From: Bacteroidota bacterium
GTDB taxonomy: Bacteria; Bacteroidota; Bacteroidia; Chitinophagales; Chitinophagaceae
Direction: 5' to 3'
Length of the DNA stretch: 58,717 nucleotides
Assembly (NCBI GenBank): GCA_018268075.1
Contig: JAFDXH010000021.1
Coordinates: 1-58,717 of the forward strand
How positions within the stretch are numbered: position 1 is the stretch's first letter; every line of letters begins with the position of its first letter. The notes below the pieces were generated by a model that worked only from the letters and a program-made list of their open reading frames with translations, did not search any database and was not told the origin of the DNA. This document shows, piece by piece, positions 17,336 through 26,046 of the stretch. A program made the translations under genes and the position numbers.

Positions 17336-17865
17336 GTAGTCTTGTAAAAAATATTGTTCGTTTTTGCCTATTCATTCTGGTGCAGGTGTTTGTATTAGAT
17401 CAAGTACCTCCATTACACCACCTTGCTGTTCCCTATTTATATTTTTTGTTTATACTTTGGCTTCCCTTTAAGATGGGCCGCCGTACCCAAATGATTCTGG
17501 CATTTGCACTGGGCTTTGCTTTAGATTGCTTTACTAAAACTTATGGCCTCCATGCAGCGCCATGCGTGTTTATTGCCTACATGAGGCCATTCCTCATCAA
17601 CCTCTTAATATCTCAGGAAGGCACAGAAAGTAATTATCAGGAACCTTCAGCAAAAAGTATGGGGTTCACACCTTACTTTACTTATATTTTCATCCTTACT
17701 GTAGTCCATCATTCCATATTATTTTTTCTTCAGTTGTTACAAACAGGGGGCTTTTTTTATTTCATCATGAAAATTATTATATCAACCGCCCTAAGCCTCG
17801 GATTAATATTTTTAACGGAATTATTATTCACAAGAAAGCAAAGATTTAGAACCAATACAGTGTAG
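17332..17865 (+). CDS. mreD: Rod shape-determining protein MreD
   Basis: The 177-residue polytopic membrane protein has five or so hydrophobic helices, a short length and the poorly conserved sequence typical of MreD in Bacteroidota. The assignment rests on these features and on its exact place between mreC (4-base overlap) and the PBP2 gene. MreD is a partner of MreC in the elongasome; its biochemical role is unclear in the family. Confidence 0.88.
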   Translation: MSSLVKNIVRFCLFILVQVFVLDQVPPLHHLAVPYLYFLFILWLPFKMGRRTQMILAFALGFALDCFTKTYGLHAAPCVFIAYMRPFLINLLISQEGTESNYQEPSAKSMGFTPYFTYIFILTVVHHSILFFLQLLQTGGFFYFIMKIIISTALSLGLIFLTELLFTRKQRFRTNTV

Positions 17866-17871
17866 AGATAG

Positions 17872-17879
17872 TATTTTTG
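17872..17879 (+). promoter_or_regulatory. Candidate internal -7 box before the PBP2 gene
   Basis: TATTTTTG fits TAnnTTTG exactly and lies in the 75-base gap between mreD and the PBP2 gene. Upstream, TTTAG at 17845-17849 is only a weak -33 match. It could give PBP2-RodA an extra internal promoter. Confidence 0.35.
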
Positions 17880-17940
17880 CACAGGTACTACTTTGTACTG
17901 CTTTGCCTTTTTCTAAGTTTCTATTAACCCAACCCTCGGC

Positions 17941-20076
17941 GTGTTTAATCAATCAAGAAAAAATATCATTATTGCGCTCATTCTCTTCATGGGACTGGTA
18001 ATTGTAGTGCGGCTTTTCAGCCTGCAGGTTTTAAATACCAAATATTCTATCATGGCAGATGAACAAGGCAAATTCAGGAAAGTTGTTTATCCGGATAGGG
18101 GAATATTATTTGACCGAAGGGGGAAGGCTATTTTAAGAAATACTATAATTTATGATCTGATGGTAACGCCCGGCAAACTAAAAGGGCTGAACCTGGACAC
18201 CCTGAGCCTCTGCCACATTTTAAAAATTGACACATCAGAATTTAGAAAAAGAATCATAACTGCTATAATAAAAAACAGAAGCTATCGCCCATCTGTATTT
18301 GAATCATCACTCTCACCTGATATGATTGCCAGAATAAATGAGAGTATGTACAAGTTTGTACCTGCTTTTTATCTTCAGGAAAGGCCGGTACGTGATTATC
18401 CTTACGATGCAGCAGGCAACATTCTCGGTTACCTTTCTGAAGTAGATTCCAACTTTCTGAAAAGGCACGAAAGCGAAGGGTATCAGATGGGAGACTATGC
18501 TGGGAAAACAGGCCTTGAAAGAAGCTATGAAAAAGTATTGATGGGGCAAAGAGGTATTGAATATTGGAAAAGAGACAATAAAAACCGGCTTACCGACAGG
18601 CTTGAGAACGGGCGGTTTGATACAGCAGCAATTGCTGGCGAAAACCTGCATCTGGCACTGGATATAGATTTACAAAAACTTGGTGAGCACCTTATGGAAA
18701 ACAAAATTGGCGCTATTGTAGCCATTGACCCACATACGGGTGGTGTGCTGGCAATGGTAAACAGCCCTACTTACAAGCCAAGCTTACTCACAGGTGCAGA
18801 AAGAAGAAAACATTTTGCGGAAATACTTTTGGACCCACGGCTCCCAATGCTCAGCCGCTCAATAAATGCAACTTATGCCCCGGGCTCTACCTTTAAAACA
18901 TTACAAGCGCTTATTGGCCTGCAGGAAGGAGTAATAACGCCCTCTACAACCTTTACCTGCTCTGGTGCATTTTATGGATGTGGCAAGCCAATGAGGTGCC
19001 TTGATATAGGCACATTTAATTTAAAGCAGGCAATTACTGTATCAGACAATACCTATTTTGCCAATGTAATGCAGCGCACCATCAATAACCCAGCCATAGG
19101 CTCAGTAAGAAAGGCATTGGAAGTTTGGGATACTTACATGTATGGATTTGGGCTAGGGCACAAATTAGGGATTGACATGCCATCAGAAAAAGGAGGAAAA
19201 ATTCCAACCCCTGCCACTTATGATAAGATGTATGGAAAGGATCACTGGAATTTTTGCACCTTCCGTTCTGTAAGTATTGGCCAGGGCGAGGTAGATGTAA
19301 CACCGCTACAAATAGCCAATGAAATGGCCTATCTGGCCAATAAAGGATGGTACATTACTCCTCACATGGTAGATTCCATAGATGGAGGAGATCAATTTGG
19401 ATTGTTGGATTCTTTCAAATTACGCCATCGTGCATTAGATATACCGGATTCTATTTTTGAATCGGTGCACGATGGAATGCAAGGTGTAATGGAACGAGGT
19501 ACCGGTGCCGCCGCCAAAGTGCCCGGCGTAGTAGTATGTGGCAAAACGGGCACTGTAGAAAATTCTTATAAAGGAGTCAAGCAAAAAGACCATGCTGTAT
19601 TTGCAGCATTTGCCCCACGTCGCAATCCAAAAATTGCGATAGCCGTTATTTGTGAAAATGCCGGCTTTGGCGCTTCTTCTTCAGCGCCTATAGCCAGCCT
19701 TATGATAGAGCAATACCTAAATGATTCCATAGCTGGCCCCGAAAGAAAAGCTAAAGTAGAAACTATCGCCAAAATGAATTTAATGCCCCCAAGAATTTAT
19801 CAATTGATCAAGCAACAAGATTCAATTCGACATGCAAAGGATACTTCCTATTTACAGGAAAAAGGATATATAAAACGTGCAAAAGATACTATCGGAATTG
19901 AAGATGAAGACAATACAGAAACTTTAGAAAAATTAAAATCAACCAAGAATTCTTCTACCACGGCAAACAAAGATTCTATTCCCTTACAAAATGAAAAAAA
20001 AATAGATAAAAAACAATCAGAGGCACTACTCCCTGAAAAACAAAAAAATACAGACACTATTAAAAACCGGCAATAA
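17941..20076 (+). CDS. mrdA: Penicillin-binding protein 2 (elongasome transpeptidase)
   Basis: The 711-residue class B PBP cross-links peptidoglycan with RodA during elongation. An N-terminal membrane anchor (about 8-28) is followed by the dimerisation domain (PDRGILFDRRGKAI) and the transpeptidase domain: SxxK motif STFK at 316-319, SxN motif SDN at 368-370 and KTG at 535-537. Two or three cysteines cluster between SxxK and SxN (TCSGAFYGCGKPMRCLD), a pattern I associate with Bacteroidota PBP2. The C-terminal 100 residues form a charged, low-complexity Lys/Asp/Glu tail with no recognised domain. The start is GTG at 17941. rodA begins nine bases after its stop. Confidence 0.96.
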   Translation: MFNQSRKNIIIALILFMGLVIVVRLFSLQVLNTKYSIMADEQGKFRKVVYPDRGILFDRRGKAILRNTIIYDLMVTPGKLKGLNLDTLSLCHILKIDTSEFRKRIITAIIKNRSYRPSVFESSLSPDMIARINESMYKFVPAFYLQERPVRDYPYDAAGNILGYLSEVDSNFLKRHESEGYQMGDYAGKTGLERSYEKVLMGQRGIEYWKRDNKNRLTDRLENGRFDTAAIAGENLHLALDIDLQKLGEHLMENKIGAIVAIDPHTGGVLAMVNSPTYKPSLLTGAERRKHFAEILLDPRLPMLSRSINATYAPGSTFKTLQALIGLQEGVITPSTTFTCSGAFYGCGKPMRCLDIGTFNLKQAITVSDNTYFANVMQRTINNPAIGSVRKALEVWDTYMYGFGLGHKLGIDMPSEKGGKIPTPATYDKMYGKDHWNFCTFRSVSIGQGEVDVTPLQIANEMAYLANKGWYITPHMVDSIDGGDQFGLLDSFKLRHRALDIPDSIFESVHDGMQGVMERGTGAAAKVPGVVVCGKTGTVENSYKGVKQKDHAVFAAFAPRRNPKIAIAVICENAGFGASSSAPIASLMIEQYLNDSIAGPERKAKVETIAKMNLMPPRIYQLIKQQDSIRHAKDTSYLQEKGYIKRAKDTIGIEDEDNTETLEKLKSTKNSSTTANKDSIPLQNEKKIDKKQSEALLPEKQKNTDTIKNRQ

Positions 20077-20085
20077 TTTAAAGCA

Positions 20086-21441
20086 ATGCGCGAACAGATA
20101 AAGCTCTCCAAGGGTGTGGACTGGCTCATGATATGGTTTTATATCATCCTGGTATCTATTGGGCTTCTTTGTATTTTTTCTGTTGAATACCACCATGCCG
20201 ATAATATTCTCGCCAACCTAACCGGACTAAAAAAGAATTATGCAAGACAAGCTTTATTTATAGGCATTTCTGCCGTTGTAGCCATTTTAATTTTGCTTAC
20301 AGATAGTAAATTTTTTACTGCTACGGCCAATCTAAGTTATGTATTCGGTATTGTTCTATTATTGGCCACCTTTGTTTTGGGCAAAGACATAAATGGATCC
20401 CGATCCTGGATACCACTCGGTTTTTTTAACCTACAGCCTGTAGAAACCTGCAAAATATTTGCTGCATTGGCTTTGTCTAAATATTTATCAAGGCCTGAAA
20501 CTGATTTCTCAAAACCACGATCACAGTTAATAGCTGCTGCGCTGGTGCTTACTCCGGCAGCATTTAGTATTTTGCAAAATGAAACAGGACTGGCGTTGGT
20601 TTATTTTGCTTTTCTGATACCCATGTATCGAGAGGGATTGCCAGCAGCCTATTTAATTGTGGGGTTCTCCCTTGCTGTACTTGTCGTAGCTACTATACTT
20701 GTAGATAAAAATATTCTGGCGCTCATTCTTACCATCATTGCAGCCATTTCCATTTATATTTTAAGAAGGCCGATTAAAAGAGACAAAGGCATTCTCGTAC
20801 TTATTTTGGGTATGTGGTTGTTATGTGTAGGTATTCAAAGATTTGCTGTGCCTTATTTATTCACAAAAATCTTACAGCCCTATCAGGTAGAGAGAATCAT
20901 GAATACTTTTGGCGTTGATTATGTACCTGATGCCAATGTAAAAAAACTGGACAAATCTGAACTGGCAGCATTGGCGAAGTCAAAGGAAAAAAAGAAAGCA
21001 AAAGAAAATTATAATGTAAAGCAATCAAAAATCGCCATTGGCTCTGGCGGGTTCTGGGGAAAGGGATTTTTAAAAGGTACCCAAACGCAGGGCGACTTCG
21101 TGCCTGAGCAACATACAGATTTTATTTTTACAACCGTGGGCGAAAATTTTGGTTTTTGGGGTAGCTCACTGGTGATCCTAATTTATGTCTTATTTATGCT
21201 TCGTATAATATTTATTGCTGAACGACAGCGGAGCACTTTTACAAGAGTATATGCCTATAGCCTGGCGGCCATTATATTTTTTCATGTAAGTGTAAATATT
21301 TGTATGACTTTAGGGTTAGCGCCCGTTATTGGTATTACTCTTCCTCTTTTCAGTTATGGAGGATCTTCTTTGCTTACTTTTACTATTTTAATATTTATCC
21401 TAATCCGGTTGGATGCCGATAGGCAGATGGTGTTGAGGTAA
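20086..21441 (+). CDS. rodA: Rod shape-determining protein RodA (SEDS glycosyltransferase)
   Basis: The 451-residue polytopic protein is RodA, the SEDS peptidoglycan polymerase that works with PBP2. Conserved elements are GSRSWIPLGFFNLQPVE, the loop GSGGFWGKGFLKGTQTQGDF and the late-helix SYGGSSLLTF. A Lys-rich insertion of about 30 residues (near KSKEKKKAKENYN) sits just before the conserved GSGG loop; I have the impression that similar insertions occur in Bacteroidota RodA proteins. It is the last of the five shape genes; the next gene follows after only five bases. Confidence 0.96.
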   Translation: MREQIKLSKGVDWLMIWFYIILVSIGLLCIFSVEYHHADNILANLTGLKKNYARQALFIGISAVVAILILLTDSKFFTATANLSYVFGIVLLLATFVLGKDINGSRSWIPLGFFNLQPVETCKIFAALALSKYLSRPETDFSKPRSQLIAAALVLTPAAFSILQNETGLALVYFAFLIPMYREGLPAAYLIVGFSLAVLVVATILVDKNILALILTIIAAISIYILRRPIKRDKGILVLILGMWLLCVGIQRFAVPYLFTKILQPYQVERIMNTFGVDYVPDANVKKLDKSELAALAKSKEKKKAKENYNVKQSKIAIGSGGFWGKGFLKGTQTQGDFVPEQHTDFIFTTVGENFGFWGSSLVILIYVLFMLRIIFIAERQRSTFTRVYAYSLAAIIFFHVSVNICMTLGLAPVIGITLPLFSYGGSSLLTFTILIFILIRLDADRQMVLR

Positions 21442-21446
21442 ATTTT

Positions 21447-22196
21447 TTGAAATTAAAACACATTCTATTGAAAATAATTCCTTTAAGCGAAGGCGCGTTT
21501 ACTATAGACCAGACAAAAATATTTATTCCGTTTGCTCCGGGCAAAGATGATCTGCAACAAAGAACCCGCGGTAGTTTGTTGGTGGAAATACAACCCTTTC
21601 TGGTAATTACTTCCCGTGATATTTTATTATTAGACACCGGCCTTGGTTTCTCCGAGAACGGCCAGTTACAAATTCATAGAAACCTATCAATCCTTGGTAT
21701 CCATTCAGGCGATATCACCAAAGTACTTATTTCACATTTACACAAAGACCATTCAGGCGGAATGGCCATGCCTTTAAAAAATGCACCGGCTTTTGAAAAT
21801 GCCGCATATTTTATAAACAGAAAAGAGTGGAATCTTGCCTTATCAAAAGAAACGTCGTCGTACCATCCTGAAGATTTTTCATTTTTGGAAGGGTCACATC
21901 AGCTACACCTTTTAGATGGAGATGGCGTAATAGATGGATATATAACTTACCATCAAACGGGTGCCCACAGCCCATTTCATCAAATATTTATTATATCAGA
22001 AAACAATGAAACTATATTTTATGGTGGGGATGATGCGCCACAATATCAACAGTTGAAAAACAGATTTAAGGCCAAATATGATTTTGATGGGGAAAAGGCC
22101 ATGAATTTAAGGCAAAAATGGAAAGAAGAAGGAGAGAAGGACAATTGGACCTTTCTGTTTTACCATGATATTAAAAGCCCTGTAATTCAACTTTAA
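21447..22196 (+). CDS. MBL-fold metallo-hydrolase
   Basis: The 249-residue protein has the metallo-beta-lactamase-fold metal motif HLHKDH at residues 97-102 (within ISHLHKDHSGG). Later ligand candidates are the His of GAHSPFH and the Asp of FYGGDDAPQ. It is related to lactonase-like and general MBL hydrolases; the substrate is unknown. It starts at TTG 21447, five bases after the rodA stop, so it probably shares the shape-operon transcript, though a role in cell shape is not implied. A pair of terminators follows. Confidence 0.83.
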   Translation: MKLKHILLKIIPLSEGAFTIDQTKIFIPFAPGKDDLQQRTRGSLLVEIQPFLVITSRDILLLDTGLGFSENGQLQIHRNLSILGIHSGDITKVLISHLHKDHSGGMAMPLKNAPAFENAAYFINRKEWNLALSKETSSYHPEDFSFLEGSHQLHLLDGDGVIDGYITYHQTGAHSPFHQIFIISENNETIFYGGDDAPQYQQLKNRFKAKYDFDGEKAMNLRQKWKEEGEKDNWTFLFYHDIKSPVIQL

Positions 22197-22203
22197 ATAC
22201 AAA

Positions 22204-22237
22204 TTATAAAAAAGGCCTGCCCTAAAAAGGGCTGGCC
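22204..22237 (-). terminator. Rho-independent terminator (minus strand), first of a pair
   Basis: A 10-bp stem with one mismatch (22214-22223 with 22228-22237) and an AAAA loop is followed, on the minus strand, by seven T residues. It lies between the converging MBL-hydrolase gene and the ECF operon. Confidence 0.75.
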
Positions 22238-22265
22238 GTTGCTAACCTATGAAAAACACCTAGAT

Positions 22266-22297
22266 ACAAAAATAGGAGAAATTTTAACTTCTCCTAT
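22266..22297. terminator. Hairpin terminator, second of a pair
   Basis: ATAGGAGAA (22272-22280) and TTCTCCTAT (22289-22297) form a perfect 9-bp stem with an 8-base loop. T-rich DNA follows on both strands (TTTTTG on the minus strand), so it may act in both directions. It is 33 bases beyond the last ECF-operon stop. Confidence 0.65.
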
Positions 22298-22329
22298 ATT
22301 TCATTTAAAATTTTTTTAATATTAGGTAT

Positions 22330-22722
22330 TTACCGGTTCCGTTGTTGATTTCTTGCTTTCAGGCGTTTAATAAGAACATTTCGAAAATCACGCTCTGCAT
22401 TAAAGAGATTATTCATTTTCTGAGGGCCCAATACTTTTTCAAAAGAGGCTCTGTATTTTTTACGAACATTCAGGAGTTGTTGTTCGTTTTCCAACACATC
22501 ATTGCTACTCGGATTTTTTGAAAGGCCCTTTACTTCTTCATTGTATTGATTGTATAGCGGCCAAAATTTTTCAGCTTCGCTTGGTGTCAACTGCAATTTT
22601 TGGGTAATAAAAGCTATTTTAAGGGCTTCAATCTTTTCTTGCCGGTTGCCTCCTACATCCTGTGCCTGCATTGAAAATGCAGCCGAAAAAAACAAGAGTA
22701 TAAGTAATATTTTTTTCATCAT
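22330..22722 (-). CDS. Small periplasmic protein, Spy-like / 'sensor of ECF-type sigma factor'
   Basis: The 130-residue protein has a clear signal peptide (MKKILLILLFFSAAFSMQAQ, about residues 2-21) and a helical mature part with LQLTPSEAEKFWPLYNQYNEE and a basic Arg/Gln-rich end. Small secreted proteins of this type next to ECF sigma genes are commonly labelled ECF sensors in Bacteroidota and resemble the Spy/CpxP helical fold; whether it senses anything is inference. It is the third gene of the ECF operon, and its start overlaps the stop of the membrane protein upstream by one base. Confidence 0.72.
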   Translation of the reverse strand: MMKKILLILLFFSAAFSMQAQDVGGNRQEKIEALKIAFITQKLQLTPSEAEKFWPLYNQYNEEVKGLSKNPSSNDVLENEQQLLNVRKKYRASFEKVLGPQKMNNLFNAERDFRNVLIKRLKARNQQRNR

Positions 22723-23459
22723 TAATTTTTTGAAAGGTTATCTATTTTATCTAAATAATCACCTAAAGTATTTTCATCATTAAGGTAATCTACAGAAGTG
22801 GGGAGCTCATCGGCATTTACATCCTTTATCAGCAGATCATTATCTATAATACTGCCATGCTTTTCAAGATATTTTACTATCTGATCGTCTGTAAGTGAGG
22901 CTATTCCCTCATCTACCTGTTCTTGTGTTTTGTATTGAAAGGAAGATTGAATATATGTGGGCAACTTTTGATTAGAGGCCACCTGATTATTTGATTGGCT
23001 TCCCTTATAAATCTGCAAACCAGCTAAAGCCATTACTACGGCTATTATGGATGCGGCAGCATATTTCACCCAGTTTTTTATAGATACTACTTTTGCTGGC
23101 TTGCGTGCTACCTTATTGAATATCTGTGTGCTCAAATTTTCAAAATAGCCCTCCGGTACAGAAAAAACTTGTTTATCTTTTAATAGATTTAATACCGGCA
23201 ACTCGTCATCAGTATTGTCCTGATTTTTTATTTTACTTAGGATTTCAGTACTCAAATTATCAAAATAGCCCTCCGGGACTCTCGCTGCATTGATACTTGA
23301 ATCCCCTTGCTCGCCATATATTTTGGTATTGATCAGCAACCTTTCTGATAGATTTGAAAAATAACCTTCTGGAACATAGAAAGGATTGACCCGCTCCATT
23401 TTTGCCAATGAAGGGCTTATTTCATTCAATTCGATCAATATTTGTTCAGAAATTTGCAT
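22722..23459 (-). CDS. Putative anti-sigma factor with three VPEGYF repeats and one membrane helix
   Basis: The 245-residue protein carries the motif VPEGYF three times in its N-terminal half, at residues 29-34, 61-66 and 101-106, each followed by NLS and a helical stretch. One membrane helix lies at about 132-150 (YAAASIIAVVMALAGLQIY). The acidic C-terminal part would be periplasmic. Immediate position downstream of an ECF sigma gene and the N-in, single-helix layout suggest an anti-sigma factor; no classical zinc anti-sigma motif is seen. The repeats may be short linear motifs binding the sigma factor, which is speculative. Confidence 0.65.
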   Translation of the reverse strand: MQISEQILIELNEISPSLAKMERVNPFYVPEGYFSNLSERLLINTKIYGEQGDSSINAARVPEGYFDNLSTEILSKIKNQDNTDDELPVLNLLKDKQVFSVPEGYFENLSTQIFNKVARKPAKVVSIKNWVKYAAASIIAVVMALAGLQIYKGSQSNNQVASNQKLPTYIQSSFQYKTQEQVDEGIASLTDDQIVKYLEKHGSIIDNDLLIKDVNADELPTSVDYLNDENTLGDYLDKIDNLSKN

Positions 23460-23491
23460 TTGCTTTACAGACTATGACTGCTAAAAAAAGT

Positions 23492-24043
23492 TTAATTATT
23501 TAATATAAATTCTTCAATTTTTTTGGCTGCATGGTGATAACTGGCTTTAAGAGCGCCCTCACTTGTTTCAAGTACCCTACTCATCTGTTCATAAGGCATC
23601 TCATCATAATATCTTAGGTTGAATACAAGCCTTTGCTTTTCTGGCAATGACTGAATACCCAATTGTAACTTCCATTCCAGCTTGTTAGCATCAAAATGGG
23701 TATCGCTTTTTAGTTTATTACTCAACCCGTTTTCTTCATCACTCAGCGAGGCTGTATGCCGTTTTTTTTGCTGGGCCAAAAAGGTAAGAGACTCATTCGT
23801 AGCGATGCGATAAAGCCAAGTATAGAGCTGACTGTCTTCCCTGAAATTCTCAAGGCCCTTCCATACTTTAATGAACATGTTTTGCAGAATATCATTTGCA
23901 TCCTCATGATCAACCACCATACGCCTCACATGCCAATATAGTTTTTCCTGATATTTTTTAATAATAGCAGTAAAAGCCTGTTCTTTGGTGTCAGGATTTT
24001 TAAAGTTATTTAGTAATGTTTGATCATCTGGAAATAGGGCCAT
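23492..24043 (-). CDS. RNA polymerase ECF-type sigma factor
   Basis: The 183-residue protein has the two ECF domains: sigma-2 at about residues 21-90, with DANDILQNMFIKVWKGLENF and TWLYRIATNES, and sigma-4 at about 125-178, with LPEKQRLVFNLRYYDEMPYEQMSRVLETSEG forming the helix-turn-helix. It redirects RNA polymerase to a specific regulon, probably in response to an envelope signal judging by its membrane and periplasmic neighbours. The operon is sigma, VPEGYF protein, Spy-like protein, closed by terminators. A -7-like box and the small inverted repeat GTTGT/ACAAC (24045-24060) lie directly upstream of its ATG. Confidence 0.93.
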   Translation of the reverse strand: MALFPDDQTLLNNFKNPDTKEQAFTAIIKKYQEKLYWHVRRMVVDHEDANDILQNMFIKVWKGLENFREDSQLYTWLYRIATNESLTFLAQQKKRHTASLSDEENGLSNKLKSDTHFDANKLEWKLQLGIQSLPEKQRLVFNLRYYDEMPYEQMSRVLETSEGALKASYHHAAKKIEEFILNN

Positions 24044-24059
24044 AGTTGTATTTACACAA

Positions 24060-24067
24060 CAAAAATA
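24060..24067 (-). promoter_or_regulatory. Candidate -7 promoter box for the ECF operon
   Basis: On the minus strand this is TATTTTTG, an exact TAnnTTTG match 17 bases before the sigma-factor ATG. The inverted repeat GTTGT-N6-ACAAC (24045-24060) lies in the predicted start region. No -33 match is visible. Confidence 0.4.
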
Positions 24068-24105
24068 GAAAAACTGATGATAGGATGTTTTATTTGCCGG
24101 AAAGT

Positions 24106-24822
24106 TTAATTGGGTATGGGCTCGGCATTCAAATTAAATGCATTATTCTCTGGTAGGGTTTTGAATACCTTGCGAGTAAGAGAATTATTGGTTACCAAAA
24201 CAGAATATGCTGTAAGTAGAATAATTTTAAAATCAGTAGAAATGGATGCATGTTGATAATACCACATTTCAAGGGCGCCCTTGTAAGGGTATATTTGCTG
24301 ATACATCAGTTTGGGGTCTTTGGCCTGTGAAACTATTTTTTCTTCATCGCGAAACACGAGCGAGCCAATACCTGTAATGCCTGGCTTACTTTTATAAATT
24401 ATATTTCTTATTTCAGGATCGTACAATTCAAAGCTTTGCTGCATTAAAGGCCTGGGCCCTACAATAGACATATCTCCTACAATCACATTGATGATTTGAG
24501 GAAGTTCATTAATTTTTGAGATGCGAAGAAATTTTCCAAACGGGGTAACACGGGGATCTTTGCGCAGTGTAATAATACCTGTTCCTATATTGGGGCTGTT
24601 TTTGAGCATGGTAGCAAATTTCCAGATATAAAAAGGTCTATTCATGTAGCCCATTCTCTTTTGAAAATAGAAGACTTCATGCTCGCCGGTAAATAACAAG
24701 ATTAACATAATAAGGATAAAAACAGGTAAAAGGATGATCAGCGCTATCAATCCCAACAACAAGTCTATTAGCCTTTTTATAATCTTGTACATATTGATTT
24801 TACTTATGCTCCACTTATTCAA
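24106..24822 (-). CDS. Undecaprenyl-phosphate sugar phosphotransferase (bacterial sugar transferase, PglC/WcaJ-C-terminal type)
   Basis: The 238-residue protein is a small monotopic phosphoglycosyltransferase. It moves a sugar-1-phosphate from a UDP-sugar to undecaprenyl phosphate and so starts glycan assembly on the inner membrane. Visible are the re-entrant hydrophobic helix (about 15-45), the basic FYFQKRMGYMNRPFYIWKFATM segment, the catalytic-region RISKINELPQIINVIVGDMSIVGPRP and the later KPGITG. Translation may start at Met 1 (overlapping the aminotransferase gene by eight bases) or Met 11 (MYKIIKR). Beside PglE-like and PglD-like genes, the sugar may be a diacetylated 2,4-diamino sugar; this is inference. 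Confidence 0.92.
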   Translation of the reverse strand: MNKWSISKINMYKIIKRLIDLLLGLIALIILLPVFILIMLILLFTGEHEVFYFQKRMGYMNRPFYIWKFATMLKNSPNIGTGIITLRKDPRVTPFGKFLRISKINELPQIINVIVGDMSIVGPRPLMQQSFELYDPEIRNIIYKSKPGITGIGSLVFRDEEKIVSQAKDPKLMYQQIYPYKGALEMWYYQHASISTDFKIILLTAYSVLVTNNSLTRKVFKTLPENNAFNLNAEPIPN

Positions 24823-25948
24823 ATTCTTTTTTTATTACTTCTGTTACCCGCTTTAATTCCTCATCTGTAATATTTGTGGAACAGGGGATGCTAAGGCATT
24901 TTTTATAAACAAAATCTGAGTGGTCTTTGTGGGTAAAATATTCATCATTCCTAAACATAGTCAGTTTATTCATTGGCACCCAAAATGGCCGGCTTTGCAA
25001 CTTATTTTCATTTAGCGCTTTTAATAAAGCAGGCTGATGGTCGGTCATTATAGTAGGGAGCCACCAATTAGGGCTTACCTCTTCAGATACTTGCTGAAAC
25101 CGAATATCGCCGATATTGCTCAATTCATTCTTGTAAAAGGTAATAATTTCTCTTTTTCTTTTCAGGAATGCTGGCAATTGTTCCATCTGTGCTACACCCA
25201 TTGCTGCAGCTACATTTACCAACCTGTAATTATACCCCACTTCATCATGAATGTATTCAAAGGCATCACTCTTTGCTTGTGTGGTTAAATGTTTTGCTTT
25301 TTTGGCGAGCGCTTCATCATTGGTAATGATCATGCCACCGCCGCCGGTAGTTATTATTTTATTACCGTTGTAGCTAAAGGTGCCCAGTAAACCAAAAGAT
25401 CCGGCATGCTTGCCTTTGTAGTTACTTCCCAAAGCTTCTGTACTATCTTCTACCACAATGAGGTGATGTTCTTTTGCCAGATTTATCAGGCGGTCCATAT
25501 CGCACATATTCCCCAACACATGTACAGGCATGATTACGGGGATTCGTTTTCCTGATTTTTTATGATAACAATTATTTTCTTTCTGCTCGGTTTCGTTTAC
25601 CAAAAATTCTTCCAATAAATCAAGATCCATTTGCCAGCTAAGTTCATTCGTATCTATCAAAATAGGAGATGCTCTGGTGTATTTAATAGCATTGATAGTA
25701 GCAATAAAAGTTATGTTGGGTGCTATTATAAGATCATTTTCGCCTACGCCAAGCATTACTAAACAAATATGCAAGGCAGTAGTGCCACTGCTTGTAGCCA
25801 CTGCGTATTTAGTTCCTGCATATTCTGCGCTCATTTTTTCAAACTGATCTACGTAAGCGCCCACGCTGCTTACCCATCCTGTTACTATGCAATCAGTCAC
25901 ATATTTTAATTCATTGCCATTGAGATTGGGGCCGCTTAATAAAACCAT
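24815..25948 (-). CDS. DegT/DnrJ/EryC1-family sugar aminotransferase (LegC/PglE-like)
   Basis: The 377-residue PLP enzyme transfers an amino group to a keto sugar nucleotide, probably at C4. The PLP lysine is Lys 197 in SYNGNKIITTGGGG, and VVEDSTEALGS carries the cofactor-binding Asp. The N-terminal LSGPNLNGNELKYVTDCI and GWVSSVG are typical of LegC-type aminotransferases, which act on UDP-4-keto-6-deoxy-GlcNAc-type substrates. No 4,6-dehydratase (PglF/WbpM type) is seen in the window. It overlaps the sugar phosphotransferase gene by eight bases, so the two are translationally coupled. A terminator separates it from the SDR gene upstream. Confidence 0.88.
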   Translation of the reverse strand: MVLLSGPNLNGNELKYVTDCIVTGWVSSVGAYVDQFEKMSAEYAGTKYAVATSSGTTALHICLVMLGVGENDLIIAPNITFIATINAIKYTRASPILIDTNELSWQMDLDLLEEFLVNETEQKENNCYHKKSGKRIPVIMPVHVLGNMCDMDRLINLAKEHHLIVVEDSTEALGSNYKGKHAGSFGLLGTFSYNGNKIITTGGGGMIITNDEALAKKAKHLTTQAKSDAFEYIHDEVGYNYRLVNVAAAMGVAQMEQLPAFLKRKREIITFYKNELSNIGDIRFQQVSEEVSPNWWLPTIMTDHQPALLKALNENKLQSRPFWVPMNKLTMFRNDEYFTHKDHSDFVYKKCLSIPCSTNITDEELKRVTEVIKKEFE

Positions 25949-25979
25949 TTACTGAAGATTAAATTTCATGAAATATGTT

Positions 25980-26011
25980 ATAAAAAGAACTCTTGTCTGT
26001 GAGGACAAGAG
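25980..26011 (-). terminator. Rho-independent terminator after the SDR gene
   Basis: CTCTTGTC (25990-25997) and GACAAGAG (26004-26011) form a perfect 8-bp stem with a 6-base loop, followed on the minus strand by TTCTTTTTATA. It lies 35 bases past the SDR stop and before the aminotransferase start. A CAACTTTG sequence (26020-26027, minus) just upstream could instead make it a leader hairpin. Confidence 0.65.
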
Positions 26012-26046
26012 CAGACATGCAAAGTTGCTTATTTTAAATTTATCAT

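Noticed and set aside
22722-23459. VPEGYF repeats as a DNA-level tandem repeat or CRISPR-like array
   Set aside because: The repeats are short, unevenly spaced (32 and 40 residues) and conserved at protein level with codon variation.
25990-26027. CAACTTTG plus hairpin as a 5' attenuator of the aminotransferase operon
   Set aside because: The -7 match has one mismatch and no -33 element; the hairpin with T-run directly after the SDR stop is more simply that gene's terminator. Not fully excluded.
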